From contig NZ_JAUTAR010000001.1 in the NCBI RefSeq assembly GCF_030818695.1, positions 372,001 through 436,000 on the forward strand: a stretch of DNA of 64,000 bases, given 5' to 3'. Below are positions 22,767-31,379 of this stretch, one piece after another (within the stretch, counting starts at the first letter, position 1; each line of letters starts with the position of its first letter). This DNA comes from Chryseobacterium sp. SORGH_AS_0447 (lineage in GTDB: Bacteria; Bacteroidota; Bacteroidia; Flavobacteriales; Weeksellaceae). The translations under genes and the position numbers were made by a program. The notes beneath the pieces were generated by a model. It was not told the DNA's origin. It did no database searches and was given only the letters and a program-made list of their open reading frames with translations.

Positions 22767-24242
22767 ATGAACGGAGTTATAATACAATATTTCCACTGGT
22801 ACCACCCTGGAAATTTATGGAACGAATTTGCTGACCGTGCAGCTTCTCTGAAAGAGCTTGGCTTTACAGCAGCCTGGCTTCCTCCGGCCACAAAATGTGA
22901 GCTTGGCAGGGAAGGAAGAGGATATGATGTTTATGATCTTTATGATTTAGGGGAATTTAATCAGAAAGATGGTATTCCCACCCGGTACGGCACACGGGAT
23001 GAGTACCTGAATGCCATCAATAAAGCCCATGAAGCCGGTATTTCGGTATATGCCGATATTGTACTGAACCACAGGATGGGTGGTGATGAAGATGAACGGA
23101 TTACCGTACACCAGGTAGATGAAGAAGACCGGAATAAAATAATTTCGGAACCTTTTCAGGTTTCTGCCTGCACGAAATTCACATTTCCCGGCAGAAATGG
23201 GAAATACTCGGATTTTATCTGGGATTACCGCTGCTTCAGCGGAATCGATGAGGTAAGGAAAGACGGTGAAAAGAAAACCGGAATCTTTAAAATCCATAAT
23301 GATTACGGTACGGAATGGACAAATGCCGTAAGCCATCAGTTCGGCAATTACGATTACCTCATGGGAGCGGATGTGGAGTACAGAAACCCTCATGTGATCC
23401 AGGAAATGAAGAACTGGATCAAATGGTATATCGAAACCACGAAAGTAGACGGAATCCGCCTCGACGCGCTGAAGCATCTTTCCTCGGACTTCCTAAAGGA
23501 ATGGATTACCTATATTAAAACGGAAGTAGATTCCGACTGTTTTGTGCTGGGGGAATTCTGGAAAGATGAAGCTGAAAAGATCATCTCTTTCTCCGATAAG
23601 ATGAATGACCTGATCTCTTGCTTTGACGCACCGCTGCATTATAACTTTTTTAAAGCATCCGAAGAGGGTAAGGATTATGATCTCAGTAGGATTTTAAACG
23701 GAAGCTTTTTAGAACAAAAACCGGAATTTTCGGTTTCTTTTGTGGAAAATCATGACACCCAGCGGCTCCAGGCTCTGGAATCAACCGTTCAGGACTGGTT
23801 TAAGCCGCTGGCCTACGCCATTATTTTGCTTTCGGAACATGCCTATCCCTGCGTTTTTTATCCCGACCTCTTCGGAGCAGAATACACGGATGTAAAAGAC
23901 GGTGAAGAAATAAAGGTTGTTATGCCTAAAATCGAAGTCTTACCGGCATTGCTTAAAGCCAGGCAGCAATTTGCGTATGGTGCACAGATCGATTACTTTG
24001 ATCATCCTAATTGTATTGCCTGGGTGAGGAAAGGTAATGCAGAACATTCCGGATGCGTAGTGATCTTATCCAACAATGAGGAAGGTTGTAAAGAAATCGA
24101 CCTAGGAAAAGAAAATGCCGGTTTGAAATTTACCGATTTTCTGGCGCAAAGAAAAGAGGAAATTACAACCGATGAACAAGGTAAAGCAGTTTTCCGGGCA
24201 GATGCCCGTTCGGTAAGTGTCTGGGTAAGATCTGACGTCTAA
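22767..24242 (+). CDS. Cytoplasmic alpha-amylase (GH13)
   Basis: 491 residues, no signal peptide, of the cytoplasmic alpha-amylase type. The four conserved GH13 regions are present: DIVLNH (97-102), GIRLDALKH with nucleophile D233, GEFW with acid/base E263, and FVENHD with the transition-state Asp330. It should hydrolyse internal alpha-1,4 linkages in glycogen-like glucans inside the cell. Last gene of the plus-strand unit starting at 20983. The next gene converges with no gap, and no terminator is seen. Confidence 0.92.
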   Translation: MNGVIIQYFHWYHPGNLWNEFADRAASLKELGFTAAWLPPATKCELGREGRGYDVYDLYDLGEFNQKDGIPTRYGTRDEYLNAINKAHEAGISVYADIVLNHRMGGDEDERITVHQVDEEDRNKIISEPFQVSACTKFTFPGRNGKYSDFIWDYRCFSGIDEVRKDGEKKTGIFKIHNDYGTEWTNAVSHQFGNYDYLMGADVEYRNPHVIQEMKNWIKWYIETTKVDGIRLDALKHLSSDFLKEWITYIKTEVDSDCFVLGEFWKDEAEKIISFSDKMNDLISCFDAPLHYNFFKASEEGKDYDLSRILNGSFLEQKPEFSVSFVENHDTQRLQALESTVQDWFKPLAYAIILLSEHAYPCVFYPDLFGAEYTDVKDGEEIKVVMPKIEVLPALLKARQQFAYGAQIDYFDHPNCIAWVRKGNAEHSGCVVILSNNEEGCKEIDLGKENAGLKFTDFLAQRKEEITTDEQGKAVFRADARSVSVWVRSDV

Positions 24243-24644
24243 TCAGGGTTGAGCATTCACAAGCAGCTCCTCCATATTACGGGTAATTTCATTGCAAGAA
24301 AAGCAGGCTTTGTTCCCGTCCTGGAAAAACCACCTGCATTGCCGCCGGATCGGGCAGAAAGATATTTCAGCAGTTTCAGAAACAGTAAGCTGCTGAACTT
24401 TGCCGGACAGGGAGCATTTCAACTCTTGCTCATCCCATTGGCCGCATCCTTTTTCAATGCATTTTCCCGTAAACCGGAACCTCTGCTCGAGGTTACCGTT
24501 GTTTTTAATAAACTCTTCAGTGACGGTAAGGGGTGTGATAAACTGCACCCTGCCGTCCTTATTTACCACTCCGAAAAGCTGTGTCCCAGCTTTTCCGATA
24601 TAGCTGGGACACTTCTTTTGGGTACTGTTAGTCTCAGCCTCCAT
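24243..24644 (-). CDS. Cysteine-rich hypothetical protein
   Basis: 133 residues with eight Cys, including CIEKGC, CFSC and CPIRRQC, which could bind zinc or a cluster. No signal peptide or membrane segment. It starts within the preceding gene (11-bp overlap, 24634-24644), so the two are translationally coupled. I do not recognise the family. Confidence 0.6.
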   Translation of the reverse strand: MEAETNSTQKKCPSYIGKAGTQLFGVVNKDGRVQFITPLTVTEEFIKNNGNLEQRFRFTGKCIEKGCGQWDEQELKCSLSGKVQQLTVSETAEISFCPIRRQCRWFFQDGNKACFSCNEITRNMEELLVNAQP

Positions 24645-24915
24645 AATTTTTGATTTGGAGGTGAATGTCTGCCAGCTGTTTATTGAAATCGATTCCCGGT
24701 TTGAAAATAATAATACCCCATGGAAACCAGTCTTTTACCCGTAACGGTCTGATAAGTTCCTTAAAATTCCTGTGTGCTCCAAAGGCTTGGGTATTGTCTA
24801 CTTTGGAAAGTTCGGAAAGAACGACATTCTGGATTCCCCGGTCGATATTCTTCAGCTGTTCGTCGGTAAGGTCAACACCTTCCAGCGAAACGAAAAATTG
24901 CTTTTTAGTGGCCAT
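24634..24915 (-). CDS. Small hypothetical protein coupled to the Cys-rich gene
   Basis: 93 residues beginning MATKKQFFVSLEGVDLTDEQ. An N-terminal strand-loop-helix (LTDEQLKNIDRGIQNVVLSEL) is followed by a hydrophobic strand (FPWGIIIFKPG). No signal peptide. It overlaps the Cys-rich gene by 11 bp, so the products probably work together. The family is unknown to me. The 139-bp upstream gap before the peptidase gene shows nothing I can name. Confidence 0.6.
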   Translation of the reverse strand: MATKKQFFVSLEGVDLTDEQLKNIDRGIQNVVLSELSKVDNTQAFGAHRNFKELIRPLRVKDWFPWGIIIFKPGIDFNKQLADIHLQIKNYGG

Positions 24916-25054
24916 AATTTTTGGTTTTTATTGTTTTACTAAAGCAAATTTCGTTTGAAAATTAATAAAATCCCTCAGTAAAAACAACATTCCCCAACAG
25001 GGAAAACCCGGAAATTAAAGCCTGATTATCAACAAGTAAACTACATAAATAAAA

Positions 25055-26779
25055 TTATAAAATTCTGTAAACGGGGTACTGCCTGAATGTCTTTCCCTCG
25101 AAATAAAGCGAATTCCTGTAGATCCAGTCCAGCTGAGCGGTACCATCTTCTGCAAACTTTTTATCCGAACCTTTTTTAGCCTCGAATTTCTGCTTCAGGC
25201 TTTTATCTTTTTTCAGGAGCTCTGCTGCCGTGTCTTCAAAGATATAGGCGGAATAATATTCTTTCTGAGCTAAAATTCCGTCGAAGAAATTCCAGTTGAA
25301 GAACGAATCCAGTGCTTCGGGCTCCAGGGTTTCGATGAGGTATTTTACACCTTCCTGACTGGTTGGCACCAGATAATCTCCCGCTGAAAACAGGATATTT
25401 TTATTTGAGTGCTCAACCGTCGTTTCAAAATGGGGATAATGTCCTTCGTAAGGGTTTTTAACGGTCCTGAAATCATTAATTGTATAGGATTCTACGGTAA
25501 TGCTGCTGTCTTTCCGGATCGGCTTCATCCGGATGCCGTTTCTTTTGAGTTCTTCGATCACCCGGTACTGTGCCTGCGGAACGACATAATATTTCGGAAT
25601 GGTAATAAAACCTGTCGGAACTGCCGTTGTAAACAGCTTTATATCATTCGTAAAGGGTTTCTTACGGTCGTAATACAGCCTCGGTTTCCCGGAAATTTCG
25701 CTTGGTTTGTATTTTCCTTCATAGCCTTTAAAATCCATAGTTGTGTATTTCGTGGAATCTATTTTCCAACGGATTCCGTAGGGCTCTCCGGCCTGGTACT
25801 GCTTCAGATTTTCCGTTCTCAGCTGCTTTATTTTCCGGTATTCTTTATCCAGGTTCTGCAGGTTGACCAGCATGTATTGGTAGGTGGCATCCACTCTTTT
25901 ATCATACGGTTTCAGCATGTGGGTTTCCGGCATAGTCGACATGGCGTTGAACAGCGAAGCATACCCGGTGGAATACCTCGGCGAATCTTCGAAAGCGGCA
26001 AACCCGATGTCCGGGACATCCCCGTGGATATTGACGTACGGTGTACTTTCATAACCGATTTTCTTTAAATCTTCCAGATTTTTAGCCTGATAGGTATTGT
26101 AAAAGTAATTTCCAAGCACTTTGCCCAGCCGCTCCTTAAAGGTTGAAATATAGGTAAAAGTATACTGGTAATCAGCACCATTGCTCACATGGTTATCGAT
26201 AAAGACATCCGGCTTCAGCCACTGGTAGATTTCCTGGAAACTCCTGGCATTTTTCGTATCGGCCTTAATGAAATCCCTGTTCAGATCAAAGTTCCTCGAA
26301 TTTCCCCTGAATCCGTACGCTTCGGGCCCGTTCTGGTTGGCTCTGGAGAAAGAGCTGCGATTGAGCATTCCGCTGATGTTATAGGCAGCAATGGCAGCCA
26401 CAATAAAGTTTTGAGGCTGGCTGATTTTCCCGGTGGCCAGATCCCGCATCAGCATCATGGTCGCATCAATTCCGTCCGGCTCACCGGGATGGATTCCGTT
26501 GTTGATGAAGAGTACCGCTTTGTCTTTTCTGAGTTCTTCTATTTTCTTTTCCGGAAACGGGTTGTAAAGCACGACATAGATCGGTTTCCCATTATCATCC
26601 TCCCCTTTTTTCAGGTATTGGATGGTCGGGAAATTTTTCGCCAGGTCCTGGTACCAGGCATTCATTTCGCCATAGGTGACGGTTTGGTTGCCGTTGCCTT
26701 TTTCAAAAAGGGTTTTGAAATTGTTCTGTGAAAATATAAATGATGATACAAGGAGGAATAGAAGCGCGTTCAGTTTCAT
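25055..26779 (-). CDS. Secreted M14-family zinc carboxypeptidase
   Basis: 574 residues with a signal peptide (1-17, FSQ cleavage). The M14 zinc site is visible: HPGEPDG (first His and Glu ligands, HxxE), a downstream FIDNHVSNGAD with the third ligand His, and the substrate-binding stretch RNFDLNRDF. The later PETHML motif is in the position expected for the catalytic Glu. The C-terminal 200 residues form an additional domain, making it longer than a minimal carboxypeptidase. It should act in the periplasm or outside the cell on peptides. Single gene, no terminator seen. Confidence 0.85.
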   Translation of the reverse strand: MKLNALLFLLVSSFIFSQNNFKTLFEKGNGNQTVTYGEMNAWYQDLAKNFPTIQYLKKGEDDNGKPIYVVLYNPFPEKKIEELRKDKAVLFINNGIHPGEPDGIDATMMLMRDLATGKISQPQNFIVAAIAAYNISGMLNRSSFSRANQNGPEAYGFRGNSRNFDLNRDFIKADTKNARSFQEIYQWLKPDVFIDNHVSNGADYQYTFTYISTFKERLGKVLGNYFYNTYQAKNLEDLKKIGYESTPYVNIHGDVPDIGFAAFEDSPRYSTGYASLFNAMSTMPETHMLKPYDKRVDATYQYMLVNLQNLDKEYRKIKQLRTENLKQYQAGEPYGIRWKIDSTKYTTMDFKGYEGKYKPSEISGKPRLYYDRKKPFTNDIKLFTTAVPTGFITIPKYYVVPQAQYRVIEELKRNGIRMKPIRKDSSITVESYTINDFRTVKNPYEGHYPHFETTVEHSNKNILFSAGDYLVPTSQEGVKYLIETLEPEALDSFFNWNFFDGILAQKEYYSAYIFEDTAAELLKKDKSLKQKFEAKKGSDKKFAEDGTAQLDWIYRNSLYFEGKTFRQYPVYRIL

Positions 26780-26830
26780 TGATGCATGTTTGAGGCTTCA
26801 AAAGTACTTAAAGTTTTGGAAATGGGTTTG

Positions 26831-26861
26831 GACTGGAAGAGGAAAGCTGGAGGCTGGAAGT
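26831..26861 (+). repeat. GGAAGCTGG-type short dispersed repeat, copy 1
   Basis: 31 bp, rich in CTGGAAG units, 26 of 31 identical to 46854-46884. Both copies lie in intergenic sequence near a gene end. Confidence 0.5.
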
Positions 26862-26886
26862 TTGGACGTGCTATTTACCACCCCGT

Positions 26887-26924
26887 CTCCGGCTTTAGCC
26901 GGAGCCACCCCTCCACAGGAGGGG
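26887..26924. repeat. Double-hairpin intergenic element (REP-like)
   Basis: Two adjacent perfect stems: CTCCGGCT/AGCCGGAG with loop TT (26887-26904), and CCCCTCC/GGAGGGG with loop ACA (26908-26924). The GGCTTTAGCC core recurs as GGGCTAAAGCCC at 34192-34209. There is no T-run, so it is not an ordinary terminator. Confidence 0.5.
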
Positions 26925-26998
26925 AATTGCAATTAAGTATTGAAATTCAGTTCTTAAAGTTATAAAAATCCTCATTTCAATAGTTATGTGAAAGAATG

Positions 26999-27751
26999 CT
27001 ATTTCACAGGTTTGATCTGATCTTTATTCCTTCCTTTTTCATCCGGATATAAAGACGGAAGCGGATCGCTCTGCCAGAATGCTTTGATATCGACATCCAT
27101 AATGGTGAGAGATCCGGTAAAGGCCGCTCCGGTGTCCAGATTCCAGACATTTGCCTTGTTCACGGGCTCTTTGCTGCCGAGATGCAAGGTCGGCGTATGG
27201 CCGATGAAAATTTCGTTGTACAGCAGCAGCCTTTTAGGATAAAGTTTCGAATCTTTCGTCAACTTTTTATCCATCGCTACAGCGGTTTCCCACAATGTGC
27301 GGTCCCAGCGGTAATTGGTGGAATAGACTTCTTTATCTGGACCATGCATGGAAGAATAACCAGCATGGATAAACAGCCGGTTTTCTTTATCAACATAATA
27401 ATTTTTCATCCGCTGAAAAAATTCCAGGTGTACTTCCAGTTCGTCCAGAGAATAAGCGAAGTAGCTGTCGACCGTACTTTTTCCACCGTTAAACAGCCAG
27501 ACGTCTTCACTTTTTCCGAAAGAGAGCCAGTCTTCGCACCAGGCATCATGGTTGCCTTTGATGAAAATACATTCCTGTTTTTCGGAAAGTCCAATTAAAA
27601 ACCGGATCACTTGGGAAGACTCGCTCCAGCCGTCGACATAATCGCCCAGGAAAATTAGGGTGTCATTCTCTGTCACCTGCGCTTTGTCCAAAACCTGTTC
27701 CAAGGCTTTAAAGCCTCCGTGGATATCGCCTATGGCTAATGTTCTTTTCAT
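26999..27751 (-). CDS. PPP-type metallophosphoesterase, last gene of the ADP-ribose operon
   Basis: 250 residues with the full phosphoprotein-phosphatase signature: GDIHG, GDYVDG, GNHD, HAG and GHT, i.e. a bimetal active site. Such enzymes dephosphorylate Ser/Thr proteins or cleave dinucleotide polyphosphates (ApaH-like). It follows the 109-aa gene by 3 bp and so belongs to the long NAD/ADP-ribose operon, where removal of a phosphate from ADP-ribose phosphates or of protein phosphates would be reasonable, but this is inference. Confidence 0.88.
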   Translation of the reverse strand: MKRTLAIGDIHGGFKALEQVLDKAQVTENDTLIFLGDYVDGWSESSQVIRFLIGLSEKQECIFIKGNHDAWCEDWLSFGKSEDVWLFNGGKSTVDSYFAYSLDELEVHLEFFQRMKNYYVDKENRLFIHAGYSSMHGPDKEVYSTNYRWDRTLWETAVAMDKKLTKDSKLYPKRLLLYNEIFIGHTPTLHLGSKEPVNKANVWNLDTGAAFTGSLTIMDVDIKAFWQSDPLPSLYPDEKGRNKDQIKPVK

Positions 27752-27754
27752 ATT

Positions 27755-28084
27755 TTATCTCCAAACATTAAATTCGTACTTGATAAAATTCCGGGAGCAA
27801 AATTTTTTGACTTTTTGGACACCGTCTTCTCCGGAAAATTTTTTAATAAAGAATTCTTTTAAATCATTAAAAGAGGTTAGCCTCTTCAATAATTTAAATT
27901 TTATAGTGTTGATTTTATTGATTTCCAAATAATATTCATAATCAAAATCTCCGGTAATTTCTTTAATTATGCTTCCATGTTCACAACCGTAAATTATAAT
28001 CTTACTATCAATTGAAACCGTAATTACAATATTCAGATGCTCTGTCTTTAAGCAGTATAATTCGAATACCAACTTATTTTTCAT
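27755..28084 (-). CDS. Hypothetical 109-aa protein in the ADP-ribose operon
   Basis: Beta-strand-rich N-terminal half (KLVFELYCLKTEHLNIVITV) and a basic helical C-terminal half (LKEFFIKKFSGEDGV, KKFCSRNFIKYEF). More AT-rich than its neighbours. It overlaps the kptA stop codon by one base and precedes the phosphatase by 3 bp, so it is fully embedded in the operon although possibly a later insertion. Family unknown. Confidence 0.55.
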   Translation of the reverse strand: MKNKLVFELYCLKTEHLNIVITVSIDSKIIIYGCEHGSIIKEITGDFDYEYYLEINKINTIKFKLLKRLTSFNDLKEFFIKKFSGEDGVQKVKKFCSRNFIKYEFNVWR

Positions 28085-28626
28085 TATTTCAAAATATATT
28101 TGGCGTCCACAAAATCCGTCAGCCAGACGTTGTTTTCGGAAAGATAGAACGGGATCCCGGCTTCACGCATTTTTCCGGTTTCTATGGTTAAGATCACCGG
28201 CTTTCCGTGGCGCATCCCCACTTTGGTGGCAGTATCTTTATCCTGACTTAAATGAACATGCTGACGGCTTCTTTTCTCAATCCCGCTTTTCAGAATCGAA
28301 GGGATATTTGCTTCGGCTGTCCCGTGATAGAGGAATTCCGGCGGCTGTTGTGGCTGTAAAGCCAGATCAATATCGATCGAGTGTCCCTGATTCGCCCTGA
28401 TCCTTGTTTTATCGTCGTTGAAAATAAATCTTTTCTTGTCATTGGTTTCCACCATTTCGATCAATTCTTCCAGCGTAAAGCTTCTTTCGTGCTTTGCGCA
28501 CTTTTCCATCAGCTCATCCACCGCTGCCCAGCCGTTTTCATCCAGGGTCAGGTTGATCACTTCAGGTTTGTGTCTCAGAACCAGACTCAGAAATTTGCTG
28601 ATTCTTTTTTTATGTTGTTCGTTTAT
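28084..28626 (-). CDS. kptA: KptA/Tpt1 NAD-dependent RNA 2'-phosphotransferase, start codon abnormal
   Basis: The conserved KptA N terminus KRISKFLSLVLRHKP, with the catalytic Arg-His pair, is encoded at about 28605-28561, but no ATG, GTG or TTG precedes it before an in-frame stop. The natural start seems to be ATA at 28626 (I-N-E-Q-H-K-K), giving 180 residues, the usual family length. The first standard start (GTG at 28560) would delete the RH motif. The RANQGHS motif and the C-terminal HLSQD strand are present. KptA moves a 2'-phosphate from RNA to NAD, making ADP-ribose 1'',2''-cyclic phosphate. Coordinates assume ATA initiation. Confidence 0.8.
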   Translation of the reverse strand: MNEQHKKRISKFLSLVLRHKPEVINLTLDENGWAAVDELMEKCAKHERSFTLEELIEMVETNDKKRFIFNDDKTRIRANQGHSIDIDLALQPQQPPEFLYHGTAEANIPSILKSGIEKRSRQHVHLSQDKDTATKVGMRHGKPVILTIETGKMREAGIPFYLSENNVWLTDFVDAKYILK

Positions 28627-28634
28627 GATTTGTG

Positions 28635-29600
28635 TTATTTCATTAATTTGTTTTCTAATCTAATACAAAGGTTTTCAATATCCTCCTTTCTAGCCAACAT
28701 TACTACCCATTCTTCAGGAATATTTTCAAAACCATAATAAATTCCTGCAAGCCCGCCGGTGATGGCTCCGGTGGTATCGGTATCTTCTCCCAGATTTACT
28801 GCTTTTGAAACCGCTTCGGAATAGTTTTCCGAATTCAGGAAACACCATAAGGATGCTTCCAGGCTGTGAAGGACATAGCCTGAAGAACTTATTTCTTCCT
28901 CTCGTAAAGTGTATAACGGATCCAGTTCATAGTCACCTACTTTTAATTCCAGAATACGATGGAACTTGTCCATTTCGTCCTGCGAGCAGATCGGATGAAA
29001 ATTTAAAAATTCTTGAACTGTATTCTGCATTGTGCGATAAGCTTCCCATTTGTCTTTTCCTTCCAAAAGTTCCAGAACCAGTTCCAGATAAATAAAACAA
29101 GCCAACACAGATCGGATATGCCCATGTGTAATGCTGGAAACCTCTTTTACCGTATCAAAACGTTTTTCAATCGGAAGATCTTTGATATAGAAGGCCAATG
29201 GCAAAATTCTCATTAAAGAACCATTCCCATTATCGAATTCCGAATTTCCGCCGCATAAAGTAGGGAAAGTTCCCTTGCCTATTCTGTGAATGGCTTGTGA
29301 GGTGGCGATTCCGATGTCGAAAACCCTTCCGTGAGGTGTCCAGATCTCCGCATTGTACCATTGCAGAAACTTCAGCGCCATATCTTCCGGATTATATTCT
29401 TTGCAAAGACTGTCAGCAAGACATAAGGTTAACGAACCGTCATCACTCCATGTTCCGGCGGGCTGGTGGTGAGTTCCCATGGATCTCATCGTAGTAACCG
29501 GAGAACTTTTCAGCGGTTCCCTGCTTCTAAACTCCACCGGCACGCCCAGCGCATCACCCACACAGACACCGAAAATTCCGGCTTTCACAAGATTTTCCAT
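28635..29600 (-). CDS. ADP-ribosylglycohydrolase (DraG family), copy 1
   Basis: 321 residues. DraG motifs: GDALGVPVEF at the N terminus, WSDDGSLT (metal-binding Asp pair), NGNGSLMRILPLA, and GEDTDTTGAITGGLAG near the C terminus, together forming the two-Mg site. The enzyme removes ADP-ribose from Arg or other acceptors, or cleaves ADP-ribose derivatives. ATG at 29600 overlaps the sirtuin stop codon by one base; the TTG just before it is an alternative. kptA follows after 8 bp. Confidence 0.9.
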   Translation of the reverse strand: MENLVKAGIFGVCVGDALGVPVEFRSREPLKSSPVTTMRSMGTHHQPAGTWSDDGSLTLCLADSLCKEYNPEDMALKFLQWYNAEIWTPHGRVFDIGIATSQAIHRIGKGTFPTLCGGNSEFDNGNGSLMRILPLAFYIKDLPIEKRFDTVKEVSSITHGHIRSVLACFIYLELVLELLEGKDKWEAYRTMQNTVQEFLNFHPICSQDEMDKFHRILELKVGDYELDPLYTLREEEISSSGYVLHSLEASLWCFLNSENYSEAVSKAVNLGEDTDTTGAITGGLAGIYYGFENIPEEWVVMLARKEDIENLCIRLENKLMK

Positions 29601-30286
29601 CAAGCAAGGTTTACCAGTTTATCAAACAACAGTTTCATTCCCTGGGTTGCCGTTTCTTTCATAACTACTGCTCTCTGCCCGTAGCCGAAGTTCGTTTCGT
29701 TGGGATTGATTACAATCAACAGACAGTCGTCCTTAATGTCGTGAAGCAGTCCGGCTGCCGGGTAGACCTGCAAAGAGGTTCCGATGACCAAGAAAATATC
29801 GGCTTCTTTCGCCATTTGGGTGGCTTCCCTCATCAACGGAACATCTTCCCCGAACCAAACGATGAACGGCCTTAGCTGTGACCCGTCTTCTGCCTTATCA
29901 CCGATGTTGATGTCCTTTTTATGCTCATAGGTCAGGTTCTTGTTGTTGCTTGAACAGGATTTGAAGAGCTCGCCGTGAAGATGCAGGATATTGGTTGAGC
30001 CGGCTCTTTCGTGCAGGTCATCGATGTTCTGGGTAATGATCTGAACGTCGAAATATTTTTCCAGTTCCGCCAGTAAATGGTGGGCCTCGTTAGGTTCCAC
30101 TTCATGAAGCTGGCGGCGCCGCTGGTTGTAAAACTCCAGGACCAGTGCCCGGTCTCTGCGCCATCCTTCCGGACTGGCTACATCGGTAATGCTATGATTT
30201 TCCCAAAGTCCGTCTCCGTCTCTGAAGGTTTTTATTCCGCTCTCGGCGCTGATTCCGGCGCCGGTTAATATGGTTAGTTTTTTCAT
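29600..30286 (-). CDS. cobB: Class III sirtuin (NAD-dependent protein deacylase)
   Basis: 228 residues. NAD-binding GAGISAESG (9-17), QNIDDLH (86-92) and catalytic H104 (HLHGEL) are present. Y53 and R56 (YNQR) match the Tyr-x-x-Arg pair of SIRT5/CobB-type sirtuins that bind succinyl and malonyl groups. Only one Cys (C111) remains of the four zinc ligands, so this form probably lacks zinc. The product O-acyl-ADP-ribose is a substrate for macrodomain proteins such as that encoded two genes upstream. 4-bp overlap with the preceding gene. Confidence 0.9.
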   Translation of the reverse strand: MKKLTILTGAGISAESGIKTFRDGDGLWENHSITDVASPEGWRRDRALVLEFYNQRRRQLHEVEPNEAHHLLAELEKYFDVQIITQNIDDLHERAGSTNILHLHGELFKSCSSNNKNLTYEHKKDINIGDKAEDGSQLRPFIVWFGEDVPLMREATQMAKEADIFLVIGTSLQVYPAAGLLHDIKDDCLLIVINPNETNFGYGQRAVVMKETATQGMKLLFDKLVNLA

Positions 30287-30876
30287 TGGTTTTTTATTTT
30301 TTGTTTTATCATTTGAAAACCGAAAACGGCTGTGATGATCATTGTGGTTATTATTACAACAAGATACAGAGGAATATTTAATATGTGCTGCACTAAAGTT
30401 CTTCCATATTTGTCATTCGTCTTATCATTGATGATATCGGTAAATCTTCCGGCTTCATAATCTTTAACCCTTTTTTGAAAAGCCATCCAGCCTTCATTGA
30501 TACAAGCCTCCTCAAAGAGATAAAGTTTCGGATTTTCTGTTTTTTCAGACAGATCAAAAAACATATACGATTCAAAAGTCCTGCGAAAATGTTCTATATA
30601 AACCTGATCTTTTCTGATACAGAGAACTTTTTTATGGTCCGCCCATTTCAGAAGTTCCAATTCTAATTCCAGTTCTTTTTGAATTTTTTTTAATTTTTCA
30701 ATATGGGTTTCTACTGGAAAAACATTTGATTTTTTTCCTGCATGCTGAAGGTAAACCCTGTAAGCTTCCAGAAATTCAAGCTGCATTTCCTTCTGAAGCC
30801 CATTAATTTCATCAGAAGTCAGTCCTTCATTCTGATTTTCAGGATCATTTACCCATCTGAAATTATATTTTTTCAT
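30283..30876 (-). CDS. Membrane-anchored protein, possibly SUKH-like
   Basis: 197 residues. The N-terminal 40 (LTSDEINGLQKEMQLEFLEA, then YRVYLQHAGKKSNVF) recall the first helices of SMI1/KNR4 (SUKH) domains. The middle is helical with a Lys/Glu-rich segment, and one TM helix is near the C terminus (about 168-188). It overlaps both neighbours (1 bp and 4 bp). A tail-anchored cytosolic protein is the simplest topology. The SUKH suggestion is weak. Confidence 0.5.
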   Translation of the reverse strand: MKKYNFRWVNDPENQNEGLTSDEINGLQKEMQLEFLEAYRVYLQHAGKKSNVFPVETHIEKLKKIQKELELELELLKWADHKKVLCIRKDQVYIEHFRRTFESYMFFDLSEKTENPKLYLFEEACINEGWMAFQKRVKDYEAGRFTDIINDKTNDKYGRTLVQHILNIPLYLVVIITTMIITAVFGFQMIKQKIKNQ

Positions 30877-31379
30877 TATAACAGCTTTTGGTAAACCGCT
30901 TCATTTTCATCATCGAAGCAGACGAAAATAATTTTTTCGATGGTGTCTGATCTGAAATTCTTTACCGTTTCTACGGCAATTTTTCCTGCCGCTTCTTTCG
31001 GAAAACGATAGACGCCAGTGCTGATGTTGGGGAAAGCTATGGTTTTCACGCCCAGGCTTTCAGCCAGTTTGAGTGAATTTTTATAGCAGTTCTCTAGCAA
31101 GGAGAAGCACTTCTCTTCGTCTCCGTTCCAGACCGGCCCAACGGTATGAATGACATATTGCGCCGGAAGATTACCGGCTGTCGTTACCACCGCTTCTCCG
31201 GTATTGCATTTCCCCTGCCTGTTCCTGATTTCGATACATTCTTCCAGTATCTGCTTTCCGCCGGCCCGGTGAATCGCTCCGTCTACCCCGCCGCCGCCCA
31301 GCAAGGAAGAATTGGCCGCATTCACGATGGCATCTGCCTGTATTTTGGTGATGTCACCTTTAATAAATTCAATGTTCAT
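30876..31379 (-). CDS. Macrodomain protein (YmdB/MacroD-type O-acyl-ADP-ribose deacylase)
   Basis: 167 residues from ATG at 31379 ([20 protein letters not shown]). Typical MacroD-type features: [18 protein letters not shown] (ADP-ribose binding Asn and Asp), GEAVVTTAG, and [12 protein letters not shown]. Such enzymes hydrolyse O-acetyl-ADP-ribose made by sirtuins and remove ADP-ribose from acidic residues. It overlaps the end of the upstream glycohydrolase gene by 11 bp. A longer start at 31406 would deepen this overlap and is not favoured. Confidence 0.9.
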   Translation of the reverse strand: MNIEFIKGDITKIQADAIVNAANSSLLGGGGVDGAIHRAGGKQILEECIEIRNRQGKCNTGEAVVTTAGNLPAQYVIHTVGPVWNGDEEKCFSLLENCYKNSLKLAESLGVKTIAFPNISTGVYRFPKEAAGKIAVETVKNFRSDTIEKIIFVCFDDENEAVYQKLL

